Notes: generated by a model not told the origin, from the letters alone. 64,000 nucleotides of DNA from Bacteroidota bacterium (GCA_023450085.1 JAEXHI010000026.1:62001-126000); one strand, 5' to 3'. Positions 47,715-56,585 are shown, counted from the stretch's first letter. Numbers and translations are program-made.

Positions 47715-48794
47715 TTATAACTTGTCGTTTACATTCACGCAGTTCAAATCTTCAAAAGCCACTTTTAAACGGGCCACGAAGGTTTCTTCCGCTTTACGTA
47801 ACCATACACGTGGATCGTAGAACTTCTTGTTAGGTTTATCCTCACCATCAGGGTTACCAATTTGACCTTGCAAATAAGCTTCATTGTTTTTATAGAAACC
47901 TAAAATACCGTCCCAAAATGCCCATTGCAAGTCAGTATCGATATTCATTTTAATAGCTCCGTAAGAAATAGCTTCTCTAATTTCTTCTTGTGAAGAACCA
48001 GAACCACCGTGGAATACAAAATTGATTGGTTTCTCAGCAGTCAAGTCATATTTTTCTTTGATAAAATCTTGAGAATTTTTCAAGATGATTGGCTGTAATT
48101 TTACGTTACCTGGTTTATAAACACCATGTACATTACCAAAAGCAGCAGCAACCGTAAATTGATCGCTCACTTTGCTCAACTCTTCGTAAGCATAAGCTAC
48201 TTCACTAGGCTGAGTATATAATTTAGAGCTATCTACATCGCTATTGTCAACGCCATCTTCCTCACCGCCAGTAACACCCAGCTCAATTTCGATAGTCATT
48301 CCCAATTTCTTCATACGCTCTAGGTATTTTGCAGAAATTTCAAGGTTCTCTTCGATAGGCTCTTCAGAAAGATCCAACATATGTGAAGAGAACAAAGGCT
48401 TACCTGTTTCAGCGAAAAACTTTTCACCGTGATCTAACAAGCCATCAATCCAAGGCAACAATTTTTTAGCCGCGTGGTCAGTGTGTAAAATCACTGCAAC
48501 ACCATAATGCTCAGCCAATAAATGTACGTGCTTAGCTGCAGAAACAGCACCTAAAACACATGCCTGTAGGTTATCATTGTTTAAGGTTTTACCTGCGTAA
48601 AATTGTGCACCACCGTTAGACAATTGAATAATTACTGGCGAATTTACCGCCTTTGCTGTTTCCATTACCGCATTAATCGTATTGGTTCCTGTTACGTTTA
48701 CTGCTGGAAGTGCAAATTGATGTTTTTTGGCCTGCTCAAACAGTTCCTGTACAGCAGCTCCGTGAATTACGCCTTTGTAGCCTTTTAAACTCAT
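47715..48794 (-). CDS. fbaA: Class II fructose-bisphosphate aldolase
   Basis: A 359-residue zinc aldolase of the class IIA type. Zinc ligands lie in 'VILHTDHAAKKLLPWIDGL' and 'HGVYKPGN', and 'EIELGVTGGEEDGVDNS' and 'NFVFHGGSGSSQEEIREAIS' complete the site; the last also binds the phosphate. It splits fructose 1,6-bisphosphate into dihydroxyacetone phosphate and glyceraldehyde 3-phosphate in glycolysis and works in reverse in gluconeogenesis. It is a single-gene unit with a good promoter 65 bases upstream and a strong terminator. Confidence 0.97.
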   Translation of the reverse strand: MSLKGYKGVIHGAAVQELFEQAKKHQFALPAVNVTGTNTINAVMETAKAVNSPVIIQLSNGGAQFYAGKTLNNDNLQACVLGAVSAAKHVHLLAEHYGVAVILHTDHAAKKLLPWIDGLLDHGEKFFAETGKPLFSSHMLDLSEEPIEENLEISAKYLERMKKLGMTIEIELGVTGGEEDGVDNSDVDSSKLYTQPSEVAYAYEELSKVSDQFTVAAAFGNVHGVYKPGNVKLQPIILKNSQDFIKEKYDLTAEKPINFVFHGGSGSSQEEIREAISYGAIKMNIDTDLQWAFWDGILGFYKNNEAYLQGQIGNPDGEDKPNKKFYDPRVWLRKAEETFVARLKVAFEDLNCVNVNDKL

Positions 48795-48858
48795 TTTATA
48801 TTTAGTTTTAAATTGTTTCGAAGTTAGGAATTTTAATCTAACTATAGATGTTATTTGG

Positions 48859-48888
48859 CAAATGTAATCAAAAATTACTTATTGTCAA
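48859..48888 (-). promoter_or_regulatory. Promoter of the FBP aldolase gene
   Basis: Minus-strand TTG (48886-48888, in TTGACA), a 19-base spacer and TACATTTG (48859-48866) match the Bacteroidota consensus. The leader would be about 55-60 bases. Confidence 0.65.
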
Positions 48889-48914
48889 TTATACACTAAG
48901 CTTAGTTTTTTCTA

Positions 48915-48949
48915 GGAACTAGTGGTTAGGAGTTAGGGCCTAGTAATTG
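48915..48949 (-). repeat. Heptanucleotide array, 5 units, reverse orientation
   Basis: Thirty-five bases divide into five TARNNMC-type units when read on the minus strand (for example TAGTTCC, TAACCAC). Confidence 0.8.
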
Positions 48950-48969
48950 AGCACCGCACCTTAAACACT

Positions 48970-49032
48970 GTCATTCTCACGTATGCGGGGATCTTGCGAG
49001 CGCTTTAAGATTCCCGTCTTCACGGGAATGAC
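48970..49032. repeat. Dispersed palindromic element, GTCATTC type
   Basis: GTCATTCTCACG at the left and CGGGAATGAC at the right, with internal 'AGATTCCCGTC'. It sits between the reverse and forward heptad arrays. Together with those arrays it fills the 491-base gap between the aldolase gene and accD; I see no gene there. Confidence 0.6.
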
Positions 49033-49104
49033 GTACTATGAACGGCAGGATTCCAAAATCGACCGCTGACTTAGCTGTTTGTTCATTAGTTCACTCGCCA
49101 TTAC

Positions 49105-49216
49105 TAATTCCTAGCTCCTAACCACTAATGCCTAATCACTAACCACTAGTTCCTAGTTCCTAACTCCTAGCTACTAGCTACTAACAACTAGCCACTAACC
49201 ACTAGTTCCTAGTTCC
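49105..49216 (+). repeat. Heptanucleotide array, 16 units in perfect phase
   Basis: One hundred and twelve bases divide exactly into sixteen 7-bp units of the TARNNMC family with no slip or exception. Examples are TAATTCC, TAGCTAC and TAACAAC; no unit dominates. It ends 17 bases before the -33 box of accD. It is the longest array in the window. Confidence 0.9.
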
Positions 49217-49232
49217 TCCCTTCATTTTTAAG

Positions 49233-49262
49233 TTTGCGTTAATTTTTTTTTTCGTTTCTTTG
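49233..49262 (+). promoter_or_regulatory. Promoter of accD
   Basis: TTTG (49233-49236), an 18-base spacer and TTTCTTTG (49255-49262). The -7 box has TT where TA is usual. Confidence 0.45.
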
Positions 49263-49285
49263 TAGTCGCATTTTTAAAAAGTAAC

Positions 49286-50131
49286 ATGTCTTGGTTTAGA
49301 AGAGAGAAAAAAGGGATCAGTACCAGCACTGAAGAAAAAAAAGAAGCCCCAGATGGTTTGTGGAACAAATGTCCAAACTGTAAAAAGGCCCTTCACAGTG
49401 CCGACCTTCAGGAAAACAAGTGGGTTTGTCAATACTGCAGCTATCACCTCAGAGTAGGTTCTAAAGAGTATTTTCACGTACTTTTCGACAATAACGAATA
49501 TACAGAGCTATTTGCTGATCTTACTTCGGGCGACCCGTTGCACTTTATAGATAGCAAACCTTACACCGATAGACTTTTAGAAACTACCAAAAAAACAGGC
49601 CTTAAAGACGCGATTCGTGCGGCCCATGGTAAAATTGAAGGCGAGGAAATCATGATTGCCTGTATGGACTTCAATTTCATTGGTGGTTCAATGGGTTCGG
49701 TAGTAGGCGAAAAAATTGCCAGATCTATCGACTACAGTCTTAAAAAGAAAGTCCCTTTCCTAATGATCTCAAAATCAGGCGGTGCAAGGATGATGGAAGC
49801 AGCATTTTCATTAATGCAGATGGCCAAAACCTCAGCTAAATTAGCCTTGTTAAGCCAAGCTAAAATCCCTTACATTTCGTTACTAACCGATCCTACTACA
49901 GGTGGTGTAACCGCTTCTTACGCTATGTTGGGTGACATCAATATTGCCGAACCAGGCGCCCTAATCGGCTTTGCTGGTCCTCGTGTAATTAAAGAAACCA
50001 TCAAAAAAGATTTGCCAAAAGGTTTCCAAACTTCAGAATTTGTATTGGAACACGGCTTCCTAGATTTCATTGTTGACCGCAGAGAGATGAAAGCTAAATT
50101 GGCCACTTTCTTGAAAATGATGAAGAAATAA
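49286..50131 (+). CDS. accD: Acetyl-CoA carboxylase carboxyltransferase subunit beta
   Basis: A 281-residue AccD. The N-terminal zinc ribbon has Cys29, Cys32, Cys48 and Cys51 ('NKCPNCKK', 'WVCQYCSYH'). The crotonase-like body has 'MDFNFIGGSMGSVVGEKIAR', 'ISKSGGARMMEAAFSLMQMA', 'DPTTGGVTASYAMLGDI' and 'GFAGPRVIKETI', as expected for the carboxybiotin and CoA sites. With AccA it transfers CO2 to acetyl-CoA to make malonyl-CoA for fatty-acid synthesis. Single-gene unit. A 112-base heptad array lies upstream. Confidence 0.97.
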   Translation: MSWFRREKKGISTSTEEKKEAPDGLWNKCPNCKKALHSADLQENKWVCQYCSYHLRVGSKEYFHVLFDNNEYTELFADLTSGDPLHFIDSKPYTDRLLETTKKTGLKDAIRAAHGKIEGEEIMIACMDFNFIGGSMGSVVGEKIARSIDYSLKKKVPFLMISKSGGARMMEAAFSLMQMAKTSAKLALLSQAKIPYISLLTDPTTGGVTASYAMLGDINIAEPGALIGFAGPRVIKETIKKDLPKGFQTSEFVLEHGFLDFIVDRREMKAKLATFLKMMKK

Positions 50132-50202
50132 AATAGTTTAATTGTTAAACTGTTTAATTGTCTAATTGAACTGTTAACTATAAACTGAAAATTATAAAAC
50201 TG

Positions 50203-50245
50203 AAAAGCAGGGTTCGTACATTTAACAATGTCAGCCCTGCTTTTT
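50203..50245 (+). terminator. Terminator after accD
   Basis: AAAAGCAGGG pairs with CCCTGCTTTT, with a 22-base loop, followed by a short T-run. Just before it (about 50169-50190) lie AACTGTT-type heptads. Confidence 0.7.
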
Positions 50246-50587
50246 GGCTTTAGTTGCTCGTTACACTTCGCAAGCTATCGCCGTCAATCAGGTTTATGAG
50301 ACGCTAACCTTTGCTAATTTAGTAGTTTAGCCCTTATCCTAGCCTTCAGTAGCAACTCCACGTTACCGTTATTTGGCCTCCTATTTTTTCAATCTACAGA
50401 AACCAACGCTAGCTGGCACATCAAAGAAAAAATAGGCAGCCTTGATTTTTGATCAACTTTTTATCAAGAAGAAGTTGAATGCCCTCCGACATAGAGGAAA
50501 AAACGAAAATTAACCAAGATCTTATTATTGAGTACATCCAAAACATTTCTTAACTTAACATCAATATAAACCAACCTATATCAAGGT
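50246..50587. other. Intergenic, no gene seen
   Basis: Contains 'TCAATCAGGTTTAT' (about 50288-50301), shared with the segment near 1867-1880, and otherwise non-repetitive AT-rich DNA. No promoter I can defend lies before the NTF2-like gene. Confidence 0.5.
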
Positions 50588-51034
50588 ATGAAAAACGTTA
50601 TCTTCTATTTGATTCTATTTTGTGCCTGTCAAAGCACATGGGCACAAACTAAACAAGACTCCGTGGCCATTAAACAAGCCGCTTTAGACTATATCGAATC
50701 ACAACACAAACCTAACCCAGCGCAAATGGAACGTGCCCTGCATCCCCGAATGGTGAAAAGGACTTTTTGGAACGATAAGGCTACTGGTAAAGATTACGTA
50801 AGAGAAACAACCACCGAATCAATGGTGCTCCTAGCAGAAAGCTACAATAAAAAAGGAGACAAATTCCCTGCTTCTCCCAAAAAAGAAGTTAAATTCCTAG
50901 ATATTTCCGAAAAAACTGCCTCTCTTAAACTCATTGCTGATGAATGGATTGACTATATGCATCTAGTTAAATTAAATGGTGCTTGGAAAATCATTAACGT
51001 TCTTTGGCAATACAACGACATTAAACAACATTAA
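50588..51034 (+). CDS. Exported NTF2-like (putative lumazine-binding) protein
   Basis: A 148-residue protein with a signal peptide (FYLILFCACQSTWAQ). 'DSVAIKQAALDYIESQHKPN', 'MERALHPRMVKRTF' and 'WIDYMHLVKLNGAWKIINVL' give the alpha-beta cone of NTF2-like proteins, with the 'G-W-I-NVLW' end typical of the lumazine-binding-like family. The cavity usually binds a small hydrophobic ligand; the ligand here is unknown. It ends 2 bases before the YciI-like gene, making it the first gene of a four-gene operon with an AraC regulator and a Tet(X)-like monooxygenase. Confidence 0.8.
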   Translation: MKNVIFYLILFCACQSTWAQTKQDSVAIKQAALDYIESQHKPNPAQMERALHPRMVKRTFWNDKATGKDYVRETTTESMVLLAESYNKKGDKFPASPKKEVKFLDISEKTASLKLIADEWIDYMHLVKLNGAWKIINVLWQYNDIKQH

Positions 51035-51036
51035 TC

Positions 51037-51492
51037 ATGAAAAGAATATTGTTCACCTTGCTATTTGCTGGATTTGCGATCTACAGCCAAGCACAAGACA
51101 AACCAAAATACGATGAAGCCCTAGCCAAAAAACTAGGTGCCGACGATTATGGTATGAAAATGTATGTGCTAGTAATTCTTAAAACTGGGAGCAACACCAC
51201 CGCAACCAAAGCTCAAACTGATAGTCTTTTTAAAGGACATATGAGCAATATGGAAGTACTTTCAAAAGCTAACAGACTTATTGTAGCAGGTCCATTGGAT
51301 AAAAATGACAAGCAATATCGGGGCATTTTTATTTTGAATACCAAATCAATTGACGAAGCAAAAACATGGTTAGCTACCGACCCTGCAGTGAACGCCAAAC
51401 TATTAGATGCCGAGCTTTTTAACTGGTATGGTTCGGCAGCGTTGCCAGAGTACCTTCCTTATCACGATAAAGTGCAAAAGAGCAGTTTTTAA
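51037..51492 (+). CDS. Exported YciI-like protein
   Basis: A 151-residue protein with a signal peptide (ILFTLLFAGFAIYSQA). The mature part has 'MKMYVLVILKTGSN', 'LFKGHMSNMEVLSKANRLIV' and 'AGPLDKNDKQYRGIFILNTK', the ferredoxin-like YciI fold with its His (in GHMSN) and Asp (in PLDK). Some YciI proteins have dehalogenase-like or muconolactone isomerase-like roles, and cytoplasmic forms are more common than exported ones. The second gene of the operon; 12 bases before the AraC gene. Confidence 0.8.
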   Translation: MKRILFTLLFAGFAIYSQAQDKPKYDEALAKKLGADDYGMKMYVLVILKTGSNTTATKAQTDSLFKGHMSNMEVLSKANRLIVAGPLDKNDKQYRGIFILNTKSIDEAKTWLATDPAVNAKLLDAELFNWYGSAALPEYLPYHDKVQKSSF

Positions 51493-51504
51493 CTTAATGT
51501 TGTC

Positions 51505-52260
51505 ATGATGGATAATCGCCTAGACTATCAGTTTAGCAAACCAGCACCAGAACTCGCAGATTTTGTCGACAGATTTTCCTCACTTCAAAACCTATCGAAT
51601 AAAAGTGATGGCGTAATTATACCAAATGGCAGAATCGACCTCCTTTTTTCGAGAACAATAGACAACCAGTTTCAAGTAACTTTAATGGGTTTAGAAACAA
51701 AGCCCAAATCGATGCCAAAAATGAAGGTTTCAGCATTTTTTGCCATCAGCTTTAATCCATTGGCTATTGAATATATATTAAAACACTCCATTGCCGACAT
51801 CTTAAATAGCGGAAAAATGTTGCCTAGTGATTTCTGGGGTTTTGGCCTGAGTGACCTTGATGATTTTGAAAAATTTTGCGAAAAGGCAACCGAAAAAATA
51901 AAATCCATTTTACCCAACAATATAGACGAGCGCAAGAAGAAATTATTCCAGCTCATTTTCTCTACCAACGGAGAAATGAGCATTAGAGAACTTTCTGAAA
52001 AAGTATATTGGACCGAACGCCAGATTAACCGCTATTTTAATCAACAATTAGGTATTTCGCTAAAAGCCTATTGCAGTATTCTTCGTTTTCAGGCCTCACT
52101 CCCATACATTAAAGAAGGACAACTTTCTCCACAACTCAATTTTACCGACCAATCTCATTTCATTAAAGAAATCAAAAAACTTGCTGGTGTTTCACCCAAA
52201 GAGCTCTTCAAAAATCAAAACGACCGTTTTTTACAATTCCTAGTCTACGACAAGAAATAA
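51505..52260 (+). CDS. AraC-family transcription regulator
   Basis: A 251-residue protein. The N-terminal domain begins 'LDYQFSKPAPELADFVDRFS' and has 'IIPNGRIDLLFSR' (cupin-like ligand region of DUF6597 type). The C-terminal double HTH has 'MSIRELSEKVYWTERQINRY', 'FNQQLGISLKAYCSILRFQ' and 'FTDQSHFIKEIKKLAGVSPK'. It probably controls its own operon in response to the substrate of the following monooxygenase. The start could also be the second Met, 3 bases in. Confidence 0.9.
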   Translation: MMDNRLDYQFSKPAPELADFVDRFSSLQNLSNKSDGVIIPNGRIDLLFSRTIDNQFQVTLMGLETKPKSMPKMKVSAFFAISFNPLAIEYILKHSIADILNSGKMLPSDFWGFGLSDLDDFEKFCEKATEKIKSILPNNIDERKKKLFQLIFSTNGEMSIRELSEKVYWTERQINRYFNQQLGISLKAYCSILRFQASLPYIKEGQLSPQLNFTDQSHFIKEIKKLAGVSPKELFKNQNDRFLQFLVYDKK

Positions 52261-52284
52261 TTTTGTAGCATCAATTTTAAAATT

Positions 52285-53445
52285 ATGTTGTTAAAAGATA
52301 AATCAATTGCCATTGTTGGTGGTGGCCCAGGTGGACTAACATTAGCCAAGCTTTTAGAGCTTAAAGGCGCAAATGTTAAAGTTTACGAAAGAGATATAGA
52401 TAAATATGCTAGAGTTCAAGGTTCTCCGCTAGATTTACACGACGAATCTGGCTTAGCCGCCCTTCGAAAAGCCAATCTGCTGGAAGCATTCAAAGCCAAC
52501 TTCATGCCAGGTGCCGACAAAAAGCTAATCATGAACGAACAAGCTGAGGTATTTTTCAGTGACCACGAGCAAAAGATTTTAGAAGATTTCGAAAACCCAC
52601 ATTTCCGCCCTGAAATAGACCGAGGCGTACTTAGAAAAATCCTTTTAGAAGCCTTAAATCCTGCAACCGTAGTATGGAACAGCCATTTCATTTCGATGGA
52701 AAAAGAAAATGAAGGTTGGCTCCTGCATTTCAAAAATAGCCCTTCTGTTTACGCCGACATTGTCATTGCCTGTGATGGAGCAAACTCAAAAATACGCCCT
52801 TACCTTACAGACATTAAACCTTTTTATACCGGCATTACCATGCTCGAAGGAAACATCTATGATGCCGAAAAAACAGCTCCCAATATATACGAATTATTAA
52901 AAGGAGGAAAAATCATGGCTTTTGGTGATGAAAAAGACATCCTCATGGGGCAAAAAGCCAACGGTGAAATTGGATTTTACGCTAGCTTTAAAGCAGACGA
53001 AAATTGGTCTAAAAATAACGGACTTGATTATACCAACCGTCATCAAATGCTGGATTGGTTTAAATCTAAGTATCCGGAGTGGGACAATATCTGGAATGAA
53101 TTATTCGAAAATGCTACAATGCCATTTATCCCTCGCCCCATTTACTGTATGCCATTAGACCAACAATGGGAAGCTTTAGCCAACCTAACTATGATTGGTG
53201 ATGCCGCCCATGTAATGCCTCCATTTGCAGGTGAAGGTGTGAATATGGCCATGTTAGATGCTTTAGAATTAAGTGAGTGTTTAACCTCCAATCGTTACAG
53301 CAATTTGCTAGAGGCTATCTCTTCTTACGAAACAAATATGCGTAAGAGAGCTGCTATAGTGGCCAAAGAATCTATTGATAATGGAGAGTTAATGCATTCC
53401 AAAAATGCTCTAAATGACATGACAAGCTTATTTTCTGCTCATTAA
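52285..53445 (+). CDS. Tet(X)-like FAD-dependent monooxygenase
   Basis: A 386-residue class A flavin monooxygenase. FAD motifs are 'IVGGGPGGLTLAKLLELKG' (from about 10), 'CDGANSKIRPYL' and 'MIGDAAHVMPPFAGEGVN' with Asp306. Arg117 in 'DRGVLRKIL' corresponds to Arg117 of Tet(X), and the length (Tet(X) has 388) and order match well. Eye alignment places Lys209 and Gly230 at the positions of Arg213 and His234 that bind tetracycline in Tet(X), so the substrate may differ. No signal peptide. Last gene of the four-gene operon with an AraC regulator. Confidence 0.8.
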   Translation: MLLKDKSIAIVGGGPGGLTLAKLLELKGANVKVYERDIDKYARVQGSPLDLHDESGLAALRKANLLEAFKANFMPGADKKLIMNEQAEVFFSDHEQKILEDFENPHFRPEIDRGVLRKILLEALNPATVVWNSHFISMEKENEGWLLHFKNSPSVYADIVIACDGANSKIRPYLTDIKPFYTGITMLEGNIYDAEKTAPNIYELLKGGKIMAFGDEKDILMGQKANGEIGFYASFKADENWSKNNGLDYTNRHQMLDWFKSKYPEWDNIWNELFENATMPFIPRPIYCMPLDQQWEALANLTMIGDAAHVMPPFAGEGVNMAMLDALELSECLTSNRYSNLLEAISSYETNMRKRAAIVAKESIDNGELMHSKNALNDMTSLFSAH

Positions 53446-53560
53446 ATTCTATTTCTCCAATAAAGAATAGATCATGCACCACTTGCAACATTTCTATTAA
53501 GGAAGATTTATCAACGGACTTATTAACTAATTTAGAAGTCTATTAAATAAATAACCTAAC

Positions 53561-55108
53561 ATGAATAGAAAACTACTTTTGCCAAGTTTATTGTTATTCA
53601 CTTCGTCTTTCGTTTTTGCGCAAGATAAAGTGATAGACAATATCGTTAAAGAAGCCAATGAAAACTCGCAATTAGAAAAATTAGCCCACGAACTATTAGA
53701 TGTGGTTGGTCCGCGTTTGGTGGGTACCCCACAAATGAAGCAAGCCAATGACTGGGTGGTAAAAAAATATGCCGATTGGGGTATTGGTGCCAAAAATGAA
53801 AAATGGGGCGAATGGCGTGGTTGGGAACGTGGTGTAACTCATGTTGATTTAGTGAGCCCTCGTTTAAGAACCTTGGAGTCTACACAATTAGCATGGAGCC
53901 CATCCACCAATGGAAAACCTGTTAAAGCAGAAGCAATCATTCTACCGGAAACCATCACCGACTCTATTGCTTTTCAAAAATGGTTGCCAAGTGTAAAAGG
54001 CAAAGTAGTGTTAATTTCCCATAACCAAATTTCTGGCCGTCCTGACAAAAACTGGGAAGAGTTTGCCACTAAAGACCTTTTCGAAAAGTATAAAAAACAA
54101 AAAGCAGCGGCCTTAAAGAGTTTTAACGATAACCTAGCTAAAACAGGCTTAAAAGCAAAAGAACTAGCATTAGCTTTAGAGAACGCTGGAGCGGCAGCAT
54201 TGGCCATCAACAACTGGTCACAAGGCTTTGGTGTTGACAAAGTATTTGGTGCAAACACCAAGAAAATTCCTACCATTAACCTTTCTGTGGAAGATTATGG
54301 TTTAGTATTTCGTTTAGTAAAATTCGGTTCTAAACCTGTGCTTAATATCGTTTCAGAGTCAAAAGAACTTGGACTAGTACCAACCTTTAACACGGTTGCT
54401 GAAATCAAAAGCAAAGAAAAACCTAACGAATATGTGATGCTATCTGCGCACTTAGATTCTTGGGATGCTGCTAGCGGTGCTACAGACAATGGTTCAGGAA
54501 CTATTTTGATGATGGAAACCATGCGTATCTTGAAGAAATTTTATCCAAACCCTAAACGTACCATTTTAGTGGGGCACTGGGGTAGTGAAGAGCAAGGTTT
54601 AAATGGCTCTAGAGCATTTGTGGAAGATCATCCTGAAATTGTAAAAAACCTACAAGCATTGTTCAACCAAGATAATGGAACTGGTAGAGTAGTAAATTTA
54701 GCTGGACAAGGCTTTGCTAATGCCGAGAAATTCTTAACCCGTTGGTTGGCAAAAGTTCCAGATACGATTAAAAACCAAATTAAAACTTCTTTCCCTGGCA
54801 TTCCAGGAGCTGGTGGTTCTGACTTTGCTTCGTTTGTAGCGGTGGGTGCACCAGGTTTCTCATTAAGCTCAACCAGTTGGGACTATGGCACCTACACGTG
54901 GCATACCAACAGAGATAGTTATGATAAAATGGTTTTTGATGAAATTAGAAGCAATGCTATTTTAGCGGCAATTATGGTGTATATGGCTTGTGAAGATCCT
55001 GAGAGATTAACTACTGAAAGAGCTGACCTGCCTGTAAATGAAAGAACGGGTAAAAAAGCCGTTTGGCCTGAGCAGAAAAAAGCAATCCGTAAAGGCGGAG
55101 TAGATTAA
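53561..55108 (+). CDS. Secreted M28-family zinc aminopeptidase
   Basis: A 515-residue protein with a signal peptide (LLLFTSSFVFAQ). The two-zinc site is complete: His297 in 'LSAHLDSWD', Asp309 in 'GATDNGSG', Glu343/344 in 'HWGSEEQGLNGSRAF', Asp371 in 'FNQDNGTG' and His448 in 'YTWHTNRDSYDK'. A PA-like insert (about 110-265, 'GKVVLISHNQIS', 'AGAAALAINNW') precedes the catalytic part. M28 enzymes remove N-terminal amino acids or cleave dipeptides and are often exported. Not linked to the SusCD peptide locus by position, but it may complement it. Terminates in a repeat-rich gap. Confidence 0.93.
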   Translation: MNRKLLLPSLLLFTSSFVFAQDKVIDNIVKEANENSQLEKLAHELLDVVGPRLVGTPQMKQANDWVVKKYADWGIGAKNEKWGEWRGWERGVTHVDLVSPRLRTLESTQLAWSPSTNGKPVKAEAIILPETITDSIAFQKWLPSVKGKVVLISHNQISGRPDKNWEEFATKDLFEKYKKQKAAALKSFNDNLAKTGLKAKELALALENAGAAALAINNWSQGFGVDKVFGANTKKIPTINLSVEDYGLVFRLVKFGSKPVLNIVSESKELGLVPTFNTVAEIKSKEKPNEYVMLSAHLDSWDAASGATDNGSGTILMMETMRILKKFYPNPKRTILVGHWGSEEQGLNGSRAFVEDHPEIVKNLQALFNQDNGTGRVVNLAGQGFANAEKFLTRWLAKVPDTIKNQIKTSFPGIPGAGGSDFASFVAVGAPGFSLSSTSWDYGTYTWHTNRDSYDKMVFDEIRSNAILAAIMVYMACEDPERLTTERADLPVNERTGKKAVWPEQKKAIRKGGVD

Positions 55109-55580
55109 GGAGTTCTTTTCGTCATTCAGAGCGTAGCGAAGAATCTATATTTTAACCACCTAAGACACCTAAGTTCATTTTAGATGTTTTGGGTGGTTTT
55201 GTTTTATAGTCCTTTTAACCATCTAAGATACCTCAGTTCATTTTAGGTTTGTTTTGACTAATGCACTCGACAACTCTTGCCGTCATTTCGAACGTAGAGA
55301 GAAATCTAACAGCTTTATATTTTTTTAAACCACCTAAGCACCTTAATCCATTTTAGATTTGTTTTGACTAATACGCTCAGCAACTCTTGCCGTCATTTCG
55401 AACGCAGAGAGAATTGAAAATCAACGAAGTTAAATCTAACAGCTTTATAATTCTAACCACCTAAGACACCTTAGTTCACCTTAGATCTCTTAAATGTTCT
55501 AAGACGTCTAAGGTGGTTATTTAAACCCTATTTTTAACCACTTAAGACACCTAAGTTCATTTTAGTTTTCCTTAAATGTT
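55109..55580. repeat. Gap built of repeated ~30- and ~70-base units
   Basis: A unit of the form AACCACCTAAGACACCTAAG, then TTCATTTTAG, occurs about five times with variation. A second, longer unit from GTTTTGACTAATGCACTCG through 'CGTCATTTCGAACG' to 'AATCTAACAGCTTTAT' occurs twice (about 55250-55320 and 55364-55450). A TAACCACCT/AGGTGGTTA inverted repeat spans 55454-55519. A GTCATTCAGAGCG end is at about 55120. No gene is present. Confidence 0.75.
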
Positions 55581-56585
55581 CTACTCCTCTTTTTGTTGGA
55601 ACTTATAAAACAAATACCCCAAGAAAGGTAAAATCAGCAAACTACCCAGCACCAAGGCCCAGCCCAAACTTTGTATCGTTTTATCGGGTCCAATGGTAGT
55701 GTACAGCGAAATCACCTCCCCTCCTTTTAAACGGATAAAATTGGGAAAGTGCGCATAGCTAATGGCCACTAAGATCATCGTGACCTGAAAGCCCGCCAAT
55801 AAACGTAAGATCTTTGTCTTTCCCTTAAGCAACAAATACCAGAGTAACACTAATGACAAACTGGCTAAACTTACGGCTGTTAATCCAACTTTGTTGTAAA
55901 TGACCCAGTTCATTAATGGCACATTTTCCATGGCAGCACTAAAAAATACCATCGCACCAAAAACTACCGCTGCAATGTTCATATACTCTGCCTTTTTGAT
56001 AAAGCGCTTCTTATCTTCCACTGTTTTACATTCGCCAATTAAATAAATAGCCGCTAAAAAGCCACATAAAGCTGTGGTAAACAATCCAACTGAAATGGAA
56101 AACCAATTCAGCCAGCTAAAAATATAAGCGTCCGCAAAGTTGTTGGCATTTAAATCTATCTGTCCAGAAAGCACGCTTCCGGCAATAATGCCTAAAAACA
56201 AAGGGGTAATAAAGCTGGAATAAACAAAAATCTGATTGTAAATCCCTTGCATGTTATCCTTCACCGCATCGTAATGTCTAAATACAAAAGCAGTTCCTCG
56301 GGCAATAATTCCGATAAGCATGATGGCCAATGGAATATGTAAATGCACCGACATGGTTGTATAAATAAAAGGGAAGCCCACAAACAAAATCACTATGGCA
56401 ATAATTAACCACATATGATTAGCTTCCCACACTGGCCCTATGGCATGATACATCGTGTTACGGGTTTTGCTCCTATTCTTCTCAGAAGTAAAAAGCTCGA
56501 TAATACCTGCTCCAAAATCGGCCCCGCCCAGTAAAAAATACAGCAAAATGGCCAAACACAAAAATATAATCACTACTTGTTCCAT
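55581..56585 (-). CDS. cydB: Cytochrome bd ubiquinol oxidase subunit II
   Basis: A 334-residue CydB. It opens with a helix leading to 'LLGGADFGAGIIELF', the family hallmark, then 'HAIGPVWEANHMWLIIAIVI', 'RGTAFVFRHYDAV' and seven further hydrophobic helices. It supports the heme subunit in the bd-type terminal oxidase, which passes electrons from quinol to oxygen with high affinity and helps cells at low oxygen or under nitric oxide. Starts 13 bases inside the cydA 3' end, so the two are translationally coupled. No separate small CydX-like frame was found. Confidence 0.95.
   Translation of the reverse strand: MEQVVIIFLCLAILLYFLLGGADFGAGIIELFTSEKNRSKTRNTMYHAIGPVWEANHMWLIIAIVILFVGFPFIYTTMSVHLHIPLAIMLIGIIARGTAFVFRHYDAVKDNMQGIYNQIFVYSSFITPLFLGIIAGSVLSGQIDLNANNFADAYIFSWLNWFSISVGLFTTALCGFLAAIYLIGECKTVEDKKRFIKKAEYMNIAAVVFGAMVFFSAAMENVPLMNWVIYNKVGLTAVSLASLSLVLLWYLLLKGKTKILRLLAGFQVTMILVAISYAHFPNFIRLKGGEVISLYTTIGPDKTIQSLGWALVLGSLLILPFLGYLFYKFQQKEE

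Noticed and set aside
49105..49216. CRISPR array
   Set aside because: Units are 7 bp with no spacers and no conserved direct repeat of CRISPR length; no cas gene nearby.
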